A program made the translations under genes and the position numbers. From Pedosphaera sp. (GTDB lineage: Bacteria > Verrucomicrobiota > Verrucomicrobiia > Limisphaerales > UBA1096), in NCBI GenBank assembly GCA_022451065.1, contig JAKUOU010000021.1, positions 16,448-52,055 of the forward strand: 35,608 nucleotides of DNA, in the 5' to 3' direction. Of the stretch, positions 1 through 8,739 are shown in pieces. Under the pieces are notes generated by a model that was given only the letters and a program-made list of their open reading frames with translations, had not been told where the DNA came from and ran no database searches. How positions within the stretch are numbered: position 1 is the first letter of the stretch; every line of letters starts with the position of its first letter.

Positions 1-26
1 CGGTCGCTGAAAATTGATTAATCGGC

Positions 27-878
27 ATGTCCAGGGCGGATTACGTTAAAAAGAAGTTTTATTCGGCTTATAAGAATCTGGAGCGGGCCGTTTACGACGC
101 GGAGAAGCGCCGGTTGCAGGCGGAGTTGCTCAATCTCCAGCGCTGGGCGGTCGAGAACAAAAAACGCATCGCCATCGCCATCGAGGGCCGCGATGCGGCG
201 GGCAAGGGCGGGACGATCAAGCGATTTGTCGAGTACCTGATGCCGAAGTATCTACGCGTGGTGGAACTGGGTGTGCCCACCAAGAATGAGTCGCGCAACT
301 GGTTTCGCCGTTATGAGAAGCAGATGCCCCAAAAGGGTGAAATCGTTTTCTTCGACCGTTCGTGGTACAATCGCGCGCTTATCGAGCCGACCATGGGCTA
401 CTGCACCGAGCGGCAGTACCGCTACTTTATGAAGCGCGTCGTGCCGTGGGAGGAGCAGCTTATTGCCGACGGGCTGATCCTCATCAAGTTTTACCTGTCG
501 GTGGACCGGGACACGCAATTGTTCCGTTTCAAGGAGCGTATCATCCACCCGCTCAAGTACTGGAAATACTCGAAGAACGACGAGAAAGCCCGGGCCAAGT
601 GGGAGGTGTTCACCAACTACAAGACGCAGATGCTAGAGCGTACGGCATCAGATGCCAGCCCGTGGGTCGTTATCAACGCCAACGACAAAATGTACGCGCG
701 TCTGGCCTGTATGCTCTACACCATCTACCATGTCCCGTACGTCAAGAAACAGGCCTTCAAGCCGCTGACTGGTAAGGAACTGCCGGCCAAGTTCCGTATC
801 GAGATCGACGGCGTGCCGTTCAGCAACCTGAGCTACCGACAATACAGCGTCCTTGAGCGCCTCTCCAACCCGCAGTAG
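27..878 (+). CDS. ppk2: Polyphosphate kinase 2 family protein
   Basis: PPK2 enzymes move phosphate between polyphosphate and nucleotides in the cytoplasm. The 283-residue protein shows the Walker A-like loop GRDAAGKGG at residues 54-62 and the Walker B-like motif FFDRSWYNRA at 108-117. The lid-region arginines follow in SRNWFRRYEKQMP (89-101) and RFKERI. Length fits a single-domain PPK2. The family is recognised with confidence, but whether this member prefers ATP/GTP synthesis or NMP/NDP phosphorylation cannot be read from sequence. No Shine-Dalgarno precedes the ATG. A possible end of an upstream reading frame (stop at 19-21) lies just before it. A palindromic motif follows the stop, before the next gene. 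Confidence 0.93.
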   Translation: MSRADYVKKKFYSAYKNLERAVYDAEKRRLQAELLNLQRWAVENKKRIAIAIEGRDAAGKGGTIKRFVEYLMPKYLRVVELGVPTKNESRNWFRRYEKQMPQKGEIVFFDRSWYNRALIEPTMGYCTERQYRYFMKRVVPWEEQLIADGLILIKFYLSVDRDTQLFRFKERIIHPLKYWKYSKNDEKARAKWEVFTNYKTQMLERTASDASPWVVINANDKMYARLACMLYTIYHVPYVKKQAFKPLTGKELPAKFRIEIDGVPFSNLSYRQYSVLERLSNPQ

Positions 879-881
879 CTG

Positions 882-895
882 CGCCTGGCCAAGTG
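882..895. repeat. CGCTTGGCCAAGCG-type palindromic motif, imperfect copy
   Basis: The sequence CGCCTGGCCAAGTG lies directly after the ppk2 stop. It is a degenerate copy (2 changes) of the 14-bp palindrome found in many gaps of this window. Its last three bases form a potential GTG start (893) for the next gene, although the signal peptide argues for the ATG at 980. Confidence 0.6.
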
Positions 896-979
896 CCCGG
901 TTTTAGGTTGGCTCATTTGAATGGGGAGGGTAATTTCGCCGTCCACGTTTTGATAGTGAATATGGTTATATTTTTTCGC

Positions 980-3900
980 ATGCCTTTTGCTCGACAGACC
1001 TGCCTGGCCGTTGCCGCGGCTTTGGCCGGTTTCGCTTGGCCAGGCGATACGCTTGCTGTTGACAAAAATCCGGGCGCGATCGATTTCGCTCGGGACGTAC
1101 GGCCGTTACTCAGCGACAATTGTTTTGCCTGCCACGGGCCTGACGCTAAGAAGCGCAAGGCCGACCTCCGGCTCGACACGCGCGAGGGCGCCTTGGCTGA
1201 TCTAGGCGGCACCTCGGCGGTCATTCCCGGCAAGCCAAACGAGAGTGAATTGACCAGGCGCATTACGAGTGACGATGAGGATGATCGGATGCCGCCGCCC
1301 GACTCGGGCAAGCAACTTGACGATCGTCAAAAGGAACTGTTACGGCGATGGATCGCCCAGGGTGCGGAGTACGATCTGCACTGGGCCTACAAGCCGGTCA
1401 CTCGTCCCGAGCCGCCCAGCGTCAATAACGGCTCGTTTGTCCGCAATGACATCGACCGGTTCGTGCTGGCGACGATGCGGGATAAGGGCTACGCACCGGC
1501 GCGGGAGGCTGATCGCCGTACGCTGATCCGCCGTCTGTCGTTCGACCTTACCGGGCTTCCGCCAACGTGGGATCGAATGCAGGCGTTTGCTGCCGATCGG
1601 TCGCCGCGTGCTTTCGAGAAGCTGGTCGATCGTCTGCTGGCCAGTCCGCATTACGGAGAGCGCATGGCGGTGTTCTGGCTCGACCTCGTGCGCTATGCCG
1701 ACACGATGGGCTACCACTCAGACAATGTGCAAACCAAGCCGCTCTACCGAGAGTACGTCATCAACGCCTTCAATGACAATTTGGCGTTCGACCAGTTCAC
1801 GCGTGAACAGCTCGCCGGCGACCTGATGCCTGGCGCCACGCGTCGACAGCTCATCGCCTCCGGCTACAACCGGCTGAACATGACCACGCGCGAGGGTGGC
1901 TCGCAGCCCAAGGAATACATAGCCATTTACCTTGGTGACCGCGTGCGCAACGTCTCGGGCGTCTGGATGGCCACCACGCTCGGCTGCACGGAGTGTCACG
2001 ACCACAAGTTCGACCCGTTCACGTCGCGGGATTTTTATAGCCTTGGCGCATACTTTGCCGACTTGGAGGAGACGCCGGTTGGTCCGCAAAAGTACAAACC
2101 GTTGCCGACTGCCGCGCAGCAGGCCGAGGTGGATGAGTCAAAAAAACAGCTTCCCGCACTCGAGGCGGTGCTTAATACGCAGACCCCCGCGCTGGACGAA
2201 GCCTTGGCCAAGTGGGAGGCGGCGCAGGTCAAGTGGACCGTGCTTGAGCCAAGCGCCGCGGCCTCCTCCAACGGCACCGGGCTGGCGATTCGCGACGACC
2301 GATCCATACTCGCATCCGGAGAGCTGCCGGACGTCGACACGTACACCGTGACATTCAAGGGTGTTCCCACCGGCACGCGGGTATTTCGCATCGAGGCGCT
2401 CCCCGACGACTCGCTGCCAAAGAAAGGCCCGGGCCGCGCCGGCAACGGCAACTTCGTGATCACGGAAGTCATCGTGAAAGCTGGCGATCAAATCGTTCCG
2501 CTGCAAAATGCCACGGCGTCGTTTGAGCAGACGTTGGCAAACGAGAACAATCCATACAAAAAATGGACCGCTGGAAGTGCTATCGACGGCGATGCCAAGG
2601 GCGCATCGTTTGGCTGGGCCGTGCTGCCGAAAGTGGGCGTCGCACAGCGACTAGTCTTTGAGGCTTCTGAGGCCCTCGAGTCGGGGGGTGAGCTTGCTTT
2701 CATTTTGAAACAGGCACACGGCACGAAGCACACGCTGGGTCGGTTCAAGATTTTTGCTACCGCTCATGCCGGTAAAGTGACGGCCAATTCCGTCGCACCG
2801 CCCAAAAAAATCGGCGAGATTCTCGCCGTGCCGTTCGCTAATCGGAGCGACGGGCAGAAAAAAACGCTCGCCACGCACTACCGCACGTTTGCACCCGAGT
2901 TGGCCGACGCGCGTAAGGAACTGGCCGACCTGAAGGCGCGAATCAAACAACTGGAAAAGGCGTACCCGACATCGCTCATCTCTGTGCGTCTGGCCAAGCC
3001 GCGCACCGTGCGCATCCTGCCGCGCGGCAACTGGCAGGACGACTCCGGGCCAGTGGTGCAGCCGACCGTGCCCGCTCGTCTCAACCTCGCCAACCTTGAA
3101 GGCCGCTCCTCTCGTAGCGACTTGGCCGATTGGGTGGTTTCAAAAAAGAACCCGCTCACGGCACGAGTGATGGTCAACCGACTGTGGGCGTTGTGTTTCG
3201 GACGGGGACTGGCTACGCCGCTGGACGACTTTGGCGCGCAGGGCACGCCGCCTACGCATCCCGAGCTGCTCGACTGGCTGGCGGCTGATTTCATGGATCA
3301 CGGCTGGGACATCAAGCGCACGTTGAAGCTGCTTGTCATCAGCGGCGCGTATCGCCAGTCGTCCACCACGGACGCCGAAACCATGGACGCCGATCCGCTG
3401 AACATGTGGCTCGCTCGGCAGGGCCGCTGGCGGCTCGACGCCGAGATGGTACGCGACAACGCCCTCGCCGTGAGCGGCCTGTTGGCCAAGCCGATCGGCG
3501 GGGCCAGTGTCAAACCGTACCAGCCGGCTGGCTATTGGAAACATCTCAACTTCCCCAAACGCAAATGGAGTCACGACGGCGGGACCAGCCAGTACCGGCG
3601 AGGGCTGTACACGTTTTGGTGCCGCACATTTTTGCACCCGAGCATGCTGGCGTTCGATGCGCCGACCCGCGAGGGGTGTATCGCCGAGCGCACCCGCTCG
3701 AACATTCCACAGCAGGCGCTCGTGCTACTCAACGACCCGACGTACGTCGAGGCGGCTAGGGTGTTTGCCGAGCGCATTGTCCGGAACGGCGGCGACACGG
3801 ATGACGAGCGGTTGGTCTGGGCATTTGAGCGTGCGCTTACCCGCGGGCCAAGCGCCGCCGAGCGCGATATTTTGCTGCGCTTAGCCAAGGAGCGTGCGGG

Positions 3901-4051
3901 GTATTTTGCGGCGAATGCCGGGGAGGCCAAGGCGGCCGCCACCGCCGGTGAGTGGCCTGTGGCCAAGACGCTGAAGCCGGATTCTGTTGCCGCTTGGGCG
4001 GCAGTGGCCCGCGCGATTTTGAACCTGTACGAAACCACCTCACGTTTTTGA
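980..4051 (+). CDS. Secreted cytochrome c-like/DUF1549/DUF1553 protein (PSCyt1-PSCyt2-PSD1)
   Basis: This is a PVC-typical exported protein of unknown enzymatic role. I start it at ATG 980, which gives 1023 residues and a clean signal peptide (MPFARQ, hydrophobic stretch, cleavage near DTLA). The frame is open back to GTG 893, but that would add 29 residues before the signal peptide. Domains in order: a planctomycete cytochrome c domain with CFACH at about 48-52; DUF1549, including a second CTECH heme motif at about 336-340; a variable middle with a short coiled coil (about 644-662); and DUF1553 from about 700 to the end (VMVNRLWALCFGRGL, ARQGRWRLDAEMVRDNAL). The pair with a downstream DUF1501 gene 10 bp away is a standard PVC two-gene unit. 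Both act outside the cytoplasm; a role in polysaccharide oxidation or breakdown is only inferred. Confidence 0.92.
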   Translation: MPFARQTCLAVAAALAGFAWPGDTLAVDKNPGAIDFARDVRPLLSDNCFACHGPDAKKRKADLRLDTREGALADLGGTSAVIPGKPNESELTRRITSDDEDDRMPPPDSGKQLDDRQKELLRRWIAQGAEYDLHWAYKPVTRPEPPSVNNGSFVRNDIDRFVLATMRDKGYAPAREADRRTLIRRLSFDLTGLPPTWDRMQAFAADRSPRAFEKLVDRLLASPHYGERMAVFWLDLVRYADTMGYHSDNVQTKPLYREYVINAFNDNLAFDQFTREQLAGDLMPGATRRQLIASGYNRLNMTTREGGSQPKEYIAIYLGDRVRNVSGVWMATTLGCTECHDHKFDPFTSRDFYSLGAYFADLEETPVGPQKYKPLPTAAQQAEVDESKKQLPALEAVLNTQTPALDEALAKWEAAQVKWTVLEPSAAASSNGTGLAIRDDRSILASGELPDVDTYTVTFKGVPTGTRVFRIEALPDDSLPKKGPGRAGNGNFVITEVIVKAGDQIVPLQNATASFEQTLANENNPYKKWTAGSAIDGDAKGASFGWAVLPKVGVAQRLVFEASEALESGGELAFILKQAHGTKHTLGRFKIFATAHAGKVTANSVAPPKKIGEILAVPFANRSDGQKKTLATHYRTFAPELADARKELADLKARIKQLEKAYPTSLISVRLAKPRTVRILPRGNWQDDSGPVVQPTVPARLNLANLEGRSSRSDLADWVVSKKNPLTARVMVNRLWALCFGRGLATPLDDFGAQGTPPTHPELLDWLAADFMDHGWDIKRTLKLLVISGAYRQSSTTDAETMDADPLNMWLARQGRWRLDAEMVRDNALAVSGLLAKPIGGASVKPYQPAGYWKHLNFPKRKWSHDGGTSQYRRGLYTFWCRTFLHPSMLAFDAPTREGCIAERTRSNIPQQALVLLNDPTYVEAARVFAERIVRNGGDTDDERLVWAFERALTRGPSAAERDILLRLAKERAGYFAANAGEAKAAATAGEWPVAKTLKPDSVAAWAAVARAILNLYETTSRF

Positions 4052-4061
4052 TTTCTTAAAC

Positions 4062-5489
4062 ATGAACCCGGAATATTTTGCTACGCGACTGAATCGTCGC
4101 TCATTTTTAAACAATGTCTCGGTGGGTGTTGGCTCACTTGCGTTGACCTCGATGCTCGGTCCGGCTGGTTTGGCCAAACCGGCCAAACGATCGTCGCTGG
4201 GCGTGATTAACCCGCTGCACTTTGCGCCCAGGGCCAAGCGGGTGATCCACCTCTGCATGGCCGGCGGGCCATCGCACCTCGAAACGCTAGACTACAAGCC
4301 AAAGCTTGCCGAGATGGACGGCAAGCCGATGCCCCGGTCGATCACCGACGGCCAGCCGATCGCGCAGTTGCAGGGCAATAAGGAACTAAAATGCCTTGGG
4401 CCGCAGCATGAGTTTAAGGAATTCGGCCAGTCCAGCCAGTCGATCTCCAGCGCGCTGCCGCACATCGGCGGGATTGCGGATGAGATCTGCATCATCCGCT
4501 CGATGATTACGCAGCAGATCAACCACGATCCGGCGCACACGTTCATGAATACCGGAGCCCTTGTTGCCGGCCGGCCCAGCATGGGCTCGTGGGTCACTTA
4601 TGGCTTGGGTAGCGAGGGCAGCGATCTGCCCGGCTTTGTTGTGCTGAGCTCAGTGGGCGGCGCACAGGATCAGCCGATTGCATCGCGGCAATGGCACAGC
4701 GGCTTTTTGCCGAGCCGGTTTCAGGGCGTGCACTTTCACTCGACCGGCGATCCGGTGCTGTACATCAGTAACCCAAAAGGGGTGGATGCAAAAGGGCAGG
4801 GGGCGGTCATCGACGCGGTCAATTCGATCAACCGACTGCGGAACAAGACCGTGGCTGATCCGGAGATCGACACACGTATCAGCCAGTACGAAATGGCGTT
4901 TCGCATGCAGGCCAGTGTGCCGGAGTTGATCGACACGTCGAATGAGCCGCAGCATGTGTTCGACCTATACGGCGCCAGGCCGGGCGACGGTTCATTCGCG
5001 AGCAATTGTCTGCTGGCGCGGCGTCTGGCCGAGCGCGGTACGCGGTTCATCCAGCTTTATCACAGGGGCTGGGATCACCACGGCGGCGTGAAAAACGGCG
5101 TGCTCACCACTGCCAAGCATGTTGACAAGGCCTCGGCGGCGTTGATCCGGGACCTGAAGGATCGCGGCATGCTCGACGACACGCTGGTGATATGGGGCGG
5201 CGAGTTCGGCCGCACCCCGATGGCGCAGGGTTCCGGTCGGGATCATCACATGAAGGGTTTTTCGTTCTGGCTGGCCGGTGGCGGCATTAAGGGCGGCATC
5301 AGCCACGGCAACACCGATGACTTCGGCTACCATTCTGTTGAGGATGTCGTTACCGTGCACGACTTTCACGCCACGATGATGCATCTGCTCGGCGTGAATC
5401 ACGAAAAATTCACCTTCAAGTTCCAAGGACTGGACTTCCGCCTCAGTGGCGTCGAGGAGGCCCACGTGCTCAGGAAACTGATCGCGTAA
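4062..5489 (+). CDS. DUF1501 family exported protein
   Basis: The 475-residue protein belongs to DUF1501, which has an alkaline-phosphatase/sulfatase-like fold and no settled function. A twin-arginine export signal is visible (NRRSFL at 11-16, then a hydrophobic run ending near GPAGLAKP), so it is probably exported folded by Tat. Family motifs include AGGPSHLETLDYKP (about 67-80), QLYHRGWDHHGG, and WGGEFGRTP followed by GSGRDHH, whose acidic and His residues resemble metal ligands. It lies 10 bp after the DUF1549/DUF1553 gene and is almost certainly co-transcribed and functionally paired with it. It converges on the kinase-MurQ gene with an 8-bp gap. Confidence 0.92.
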   Translation: MNPEYFATRLNRRSFLNNVSVGVGSLALTSMLGPAGLAKPAKRSSLGVINPLHFAPRAKRVIHLCMAGGPSHLETLDYKPKLAEMDGKPMPRSITDGQPIAQLQGNKELKCLGPQHEFKEFGQSSQSISSALPHIGGIADEICIIRSMITQQINHDPAHTFMNTGALVAGRPSMGSWVTYGLGSEGSDLPGFVVLSSVGGAQDQPIASRQWHSGFLPSRFQGVHFHSTGDPVLYISNPKGVDAKGQGAVIDAVNSINRLRNKTVADPEIDTRISQYEMAFRMQASVPELIDTSNEPQHVFDLYGARPGDGSFASNCLLARRLAERGTRFIQLYHRGWDHHGGVKNGVLTTAKHVDKASAALIRDLKDRGMLDDTLVIWGGEFGRTPMAQGSGRDHHMKGFSFWLAGGGIKGGISHGNTDDFGYHSVEDVVTVHDFHATMMHLLGVNHEKFTFKFQGLDFRLSGVEEAHVLRKLIA

Positions 5490-5497
5490 ATGTGTTG

Positions 5498-7282
5498 TTA
5501 CCGCTTGGCCAGCCGGCCGGCGGCTTTTTTGACGTTCCAGCCAGATTGCTCGAGGGCGTAGCTGGCTTCGGCTTTGCTGGCTTGGGTGAGTTGGCGAACG
5601 ATGCGCACGGCCCGGTCGCGCAGCTTGGTGTTGCTGGGGTCGAGATCGATCATCAGGTTGCCGATGACTTTGCCACTTTTGGCCATCGCCAGTGTGGTGA
5701 TCATGTTCAGGATCATCTTGGTGGCAGTACCACTCTTGAGGCGGGTGGAGCCGGTCAGCAATTCGGGGCCAAGGTCCGGCTTGATGACGATGTCAGGCCG
5801 GTTGTCGCGGGGGATTCTCAGCTTGGGGTTGAAACAGAGCAGCGCGGTTTTCGCACCGCGTCGGTTGGCCTCCCATATGCCGCCCCACACGAACGGTGTC
5901 CGGCCGCTGGCAGCGATGCCGATAAACACGTCCTTCTTACCGACACCGCGAAAACGTACCGCCTCGGCTCCGGCGTCGGGGTCGTCCTCGGCGCTCTCGA
6001 TGGAACGGTACAGTGCCGGTTGGCCCCCGGCGATGATGCCCTGCACCTGCTCCGGGTCGGCACGGAAAGTCGGCGGACATTCGCTGGCGTCGAGCACGCC
6101 CAAGCGGCCGCTCGTGCCGGCGCCGCTGTAAAAGAGCCTGCCCCCGTTTTGAAACGCGTCGCGCACCCAGCCGATCACGCGCACGGTTTTGGTTTTCTCG
6201 CGGGCGATGGCGGCGGGAAGTTGGCTGTCCTCGTCAAGAAACAAATCAACTGCCTGGCCAAGCGGCATGCGGTCAAGCTGCATTGAGCGTGGGTGGCGCT
6301 GCTCAGTGGGCGATTGGTCAATCTGCACAAGACCCGGCACAGGGATGGCCGGGCGGTCGGCGTTGATGGTTGCGCCTGGCTTGGCCGGCGAAAGCTTACC
6401 CAGGCGGCGGGCGAGGTTCAGTGCTCCCCAGCAACTTTCGTTTTTCAGCGTGGCGATCTGCGAGCCGGGCCGACGGATGCGAATGGCCTTGGCCAACTTG
6501 GCGGCGAACTTGGGCTGCTTCATCAGCACGCTTCCGGCGAGCAGAAAGCGAACCGACCCGGTTTTGCCGGTGAGTTTCCTGGCGCAGGCGCAGGCGTCCT
6601 TGGCCAGGGTTTCAACGGCGCCTTCGAGGATGTCGCCCGCGATTTTGTCGCGCCTAGACCAGGCGGCGAACACATCCTTGGCCAAGTCGGCGACCTCGGC
6701 CTTGTCGGCTTGGGCGACCCAGTCGATGAGTTGGTCTGGGGAGTTGAGTTGCAACCGTCGTAGCAGTCGTTGGCCAAGCGCGGACCAATTGTCGTCGCGG
6801 TCGAGGTAAAACACGCAAGCCTTGAGCGCGCGCAGTCCGATCTCGAACCCGCTGCCTTTGTCGCCGAGGATGTGTCCCCAGCCGCCGAGCTTGGCAGTGG
6901 CGCCGTCGGCGGTCTGGCCGAAGCAGCAGGAGCCGGTGCCGCTCAGTACGAGCACGCGGTTAGCCGGTTTGTGTTGTGTATCGGCGGCGAGGGCGGTTTC
7001 GAGATCGTTGGTGGCGTGAATGGCGGCGCTAGGCCAGGCGCGTGCGGCGGCGCGGTGGAGGCGTTGTTTGTCAGCGGCGGTACGGACGCCGGCCATACCG
7101 ATGGCGACGGCGCTTGGCTTTGGAAATTGCTTGGCGATCTGCCGGAGGCGCCTGGTCAACTGCACGTTGTCGAGCAGTCGGAGGTTGGCCGGGCCGAACC
7201 CGGCGCGGGCTACCTGGCCGCCGCTCTCGTGCAACGCAACGGTGTGGGTGGCGCCGCACTCGATGCCAAGCAGTCCGGGCAC
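5498..7282 (-). CDS. murQ: Fused BadF-type sugar kinase and N-acetylmuramic acid 6-phosphate etherase
   Basis: A 594-residue two-domain protein for peptidoglycan recycling. Residues 1 to about 300 are a BadF/BcrA-type ATPase/N-acetylhexosamine kinase: GIECGATHT (6-14), LSGTGSCCFG (113-122), GGWGHILGDKGSGFEIG (133-149). Residues about 315-594 are MurQ: a SIS sugar-phosphate domain with YSGAGTSGRLGVLDASECPP (385-404), IAASGRTPF (456-464) and GPELLTGSTRLKSGTATK (505-522), then a C-terminal helical part. MurQ cleaves the lactyl ether of MurNAc-6-P to give GlcNAc-6-P and D-lactate. The fused kinase probably makes the MurNAc-6-P or phosphorylates GlcNAc; the substrate is inferred. The GTG start lies 3 nt after the upstream thioesterase stop, so this is the third gene of an operon. 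The last codons (RLAKR) are written with a copy of the window's palindrome half-site. Confidence 0.92.
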   Translation of the reverse strand: MPGLLGIECGATHTVALHESGGQVARAGFGPANLRLLDNVQLTRRLRQIAKQFPKPSAVAIGMAGVRTAADKQRLHRAAARAWPSAAIHATNDLETALAADTQHKPANRVLVLSGTGSCCFGQTADGATAKLGGWGHILGDKGSGFEIGLRALKACVFYLDRDDNWSALGQRLLRRLQLNSPDQLIDWVAQADKAEVADLAKDVFAAWSRRDKIAGDILEGAVETLAKDACACARKLTGKTGSVRFLLAGSVLMKQPKFAAKLAKAIRIRRPGSQIATLKNESCWGALNLARRLGKLSPAKPGATINADRPAIPVPGLVQIDQSPTEQRHPRSMQLDRMPLGQAVDLFLDEDSQLPAAIAREKTKTVRVIGWVRDAFQNGGRLFYSGAGTSGRLGVLDASECPPTFRADPEQVQGIIAGGQPALYRSIESAEDDPDAGAEAVRFRGVGKKDVFIGIAASGRTPFVWGGIWEANRRGAKTALLCFNPKLRIPRDNRPDIVIKPDLGPELLTGSTRLKSGTATKMILNMITTLAMAKSGKVIGNLMIDLDPSNTKLRDRAVRIVRQLTQASKAEASYALEQSGWNVKKAAGRLAKR

Positions 7283-7285
7283 GGG

Positions 7286-7753
7286 TCAGTCCTCGAGCAA
7301 CTTGGCCGGGGCGACCTCGATTTTCGCGGCGACTTCCTCCGGGATGTTGCAGGCTTTCATTACGCCGCGCTCAGCGGTAGAGACGCAGACCACGGTCATC
7401 TCGCCGGTAGCGGCGAGTTCGGGCTGGCCGCTGTTGAGCTTGTGGATCCGGAATTTGTAGGTGATCGACTTCGAGCGCAGCCTGGCGACGAGCAGGTGAA
7501 TCTCGATTTCGTCCTCGAATCGCAGCGGCTTTTTAAAGTCGAACCCGACATGGACGCGCGGCCATCCGACTCGCGGGTCTGTTGGTGCGGCGACGATCGA
7601 ATAGCCGATCGAGCGGAAAAACCGGTGCTCGGCCGCCTCCAAGTATTTCGCGTAGTTGGAGAAATGCACGATGCCAGCCATGTCGGTCTCGGAAAACTCG
7701 ACGGTGCGGACGAATTTGAACTCGTAAGCCACGGGCGCAATGTAGAGCGGCAC
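7286..7753 (-). CDS. Acyl-CoA thioesterase, YbgC/4HBT hotdog family
   Basis: Hotdog-fold thioesterases hydrolyse acyl-CoA or acyl-ACP thioesters. The YbgC/4-hydroxybenzoyl-CoA signature is clear: VEFSETDMAGIVHFSNY at residues 18-34, with the catalytic Asp at about 24, then HVGFDFKKPLRFEDEIEI. The listed start is a GTG at 7753 (155 residues). An internal GTG at 7732, giving MAYEFKFVRT, matches the usual family N-terminus at least as well. It is the middle gene of the minus-strand operon, 21 nt after the deacetylase-like gene and 3 nt before the kinase-MurQ gene. Substrate unknown. Confidence 0.88.
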   Translation of the reverse strand: MPLYIAPVAYEFKFVRTVEFSETDMAGIVHFSNYAKYLEAAEHRFFRSIGYSIVAAPTDPRVGWPRVHVGFDFKKPLRFEDEIEIHLLVARLRSKSITYKFRIHKLNSGQPELAATGEMTVVCVSTAERGVMKACNIPEEVAAKIEVAPAKLLED

Positions 7754-7774
7754 AGTGCCGAAGACGACAGATTT

Positions 7775-8635
7775 CTATTTGCCGAGCAGCCCCTCCAAAT
7801 AGGCGAAAACGAGATCCGGCAGGTCATCGCTGTAGCCGCCCTCCATCGCACTGGCCACCGGCACGTCCAGGCCGCCGAGCGTTTTACCGAACCAGCGAAA
7901 GTCCTCCGCGCTGAGTTTCTGGTTGCAGAGCGGGTCGCCGGCATAGGCGTCGAATCCTGCAGAGACGATCACGAGGTCAGGGCCGTACGACTTGAGATCG
8001 GCGACGGCGCGCTCGGCGATCTTTCGGTAATCCTCGCGCGGTAGGCTAGGCTGGACAGTGTAGTTTTGGCAGTTGTCGAACGATTTCGTGCCGGTGCCGG
8101 GGTAGGCGGGGTGTTGGTGAATGGAAAAGAACGCCACGCCGTCGCGCTTGGCAAGGATGTCCTCGGTGCCGTTACCGTGATGCACATCGAAGTCGAACAC
8201 GGCGATTTTCTTCAAGCCGATCGCCTTGGCCTCGAGCGCGGCAATGGCGACTGAGCCGAGGTAGCAGAACCCCATCGCGCGTTCCTTCGTGGCGTGGTGG
8301 CCGGGCGGGCGCAGCAGGCTGAAGTTCGGCTTGCCGGCCCTGGCGAGTTCGACTGCCATGAGTGCGCCTCCGACGCTGCGAAGTGCGTGATCGCGGATGC
8401 CCTCGTGGTAGGCGGTATCGCTGTCGAAGTCGTGCGGCTCGCTCAGGCGCTGAAAGTGGTTGGTCGTGTGGGCGCGCAGCACCTTGGACTTGGGAGAGGG
8501 CTCCGGCTTGAGCCACTCAAGCTTGAGTTCGGTCTGTGCCTTGAGTTTCTTGATCGGGCCGCTAACGCGGAACGGCCGCTCCGGATGCCCGCTCGAGTGA
8601 TAGGTGGTGCATTGTTCATCGGTGATGATAGTCAT
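7775..8635 (-). CDS. Histone deacetylase family zinc hydrolase (acetoin utilisation AcuC/HDAC-like)
   Basis: The 286-residue protein has the full catalytic set of the class II-like bacterial HDAC/acetylpolyamine amidohydrolase superfamily. It shows LLRPPGHHA with the paired His at 113-114, VFDFDVHHGNGT with Zn ligands Asp150 and His152, SAGFDAYAGDPL with Zn ligand Asp229, and the late MEGGYS (264-269) carrying the tyrosine. Such enzymes remove acetyl groups from protein lysines or small amines; the substrate here is not determinable. It is the first gene of the minus-strand operon with the thioesterase and kinase-MurQ. It diverges from the gene at 8740 across about 100 bp that include one copy of the palindrome. 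Confidence 0.92.
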   Translation of the reverse strand: MTIITDEQCTTYHSSGHPERPFRVSGPIKKLKAQTELKLEWLKPEPSPKSKVLRAHTTNHFQRLSEPHDFDSDTAYHEGIRDHALRSVGGALMAVELARAGKPNFSLLRPPGHHATKERAMGFCYLGSVAIAALEAKAIGLKKIAVFDFDVHHGNGTEDILAKRDGVAFFSIHQHPAYPGTGTKSFDNCQNYTVQPSLPREDYRKIAERAVADLKSYGPDLVIVSAGFDAYAGDPLCNQKLSAEDFRWFGKTLGGLDVPVASAMEGGYSDDLPDLVFAYLEGLLGK

Positions 8636-8705
8636 TTTACTGGAGGGAAATTTAGCGCTTGCTCAAGCGAATGAAAAGCATTCGTCCGTTAATTTACGTT
8701 TGCGC

Positions 8706-8719
8706 TGCTTGGCCAAGCG
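8706..8719. repeat. CGCTTGGCCAAGCG-type palindromic motif, near-perfect copy
   Basis: TGCTTGGCCAAGCG differs from the 14-bp consensus in one base, leaving a perfect 12-bp palindrome (8707-8718). It lies 20 bp upstream of the preferred ATG at 8740, in the divergent gap after the deacetylase-like gene. Confidence 0.75.
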
Positions 8720-8739
8720 GGGCAGTCTTCGGTCTTCCA

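Noticed and set aside
1-26. Possible end of an upstream gene (stop at 19-21)
   Set aside because: Only six codons are visible, too few to support a gene call.
893-979. GTG start at 893 for the DUF1549/DUF1553 protein
   Set aside because: It would add 29 residues before a good signal peptide that begins at ATG 980, and its GTG falls inside the repeated palindrome.
5492-6286. A 264-codon plus-strand frame
   Set aside because: Antisense to the MurQ domain; no motifs of its own.
6770-8044. A 424-codon open frame on the plus strand
   Set aside because: It lies antisense to the kinase-MurQ, thioesterase and HDAC-like genes, which have clear motifs. It is a GC-rich shadow frame with low-complexity Gly/Ala/Asp composition.
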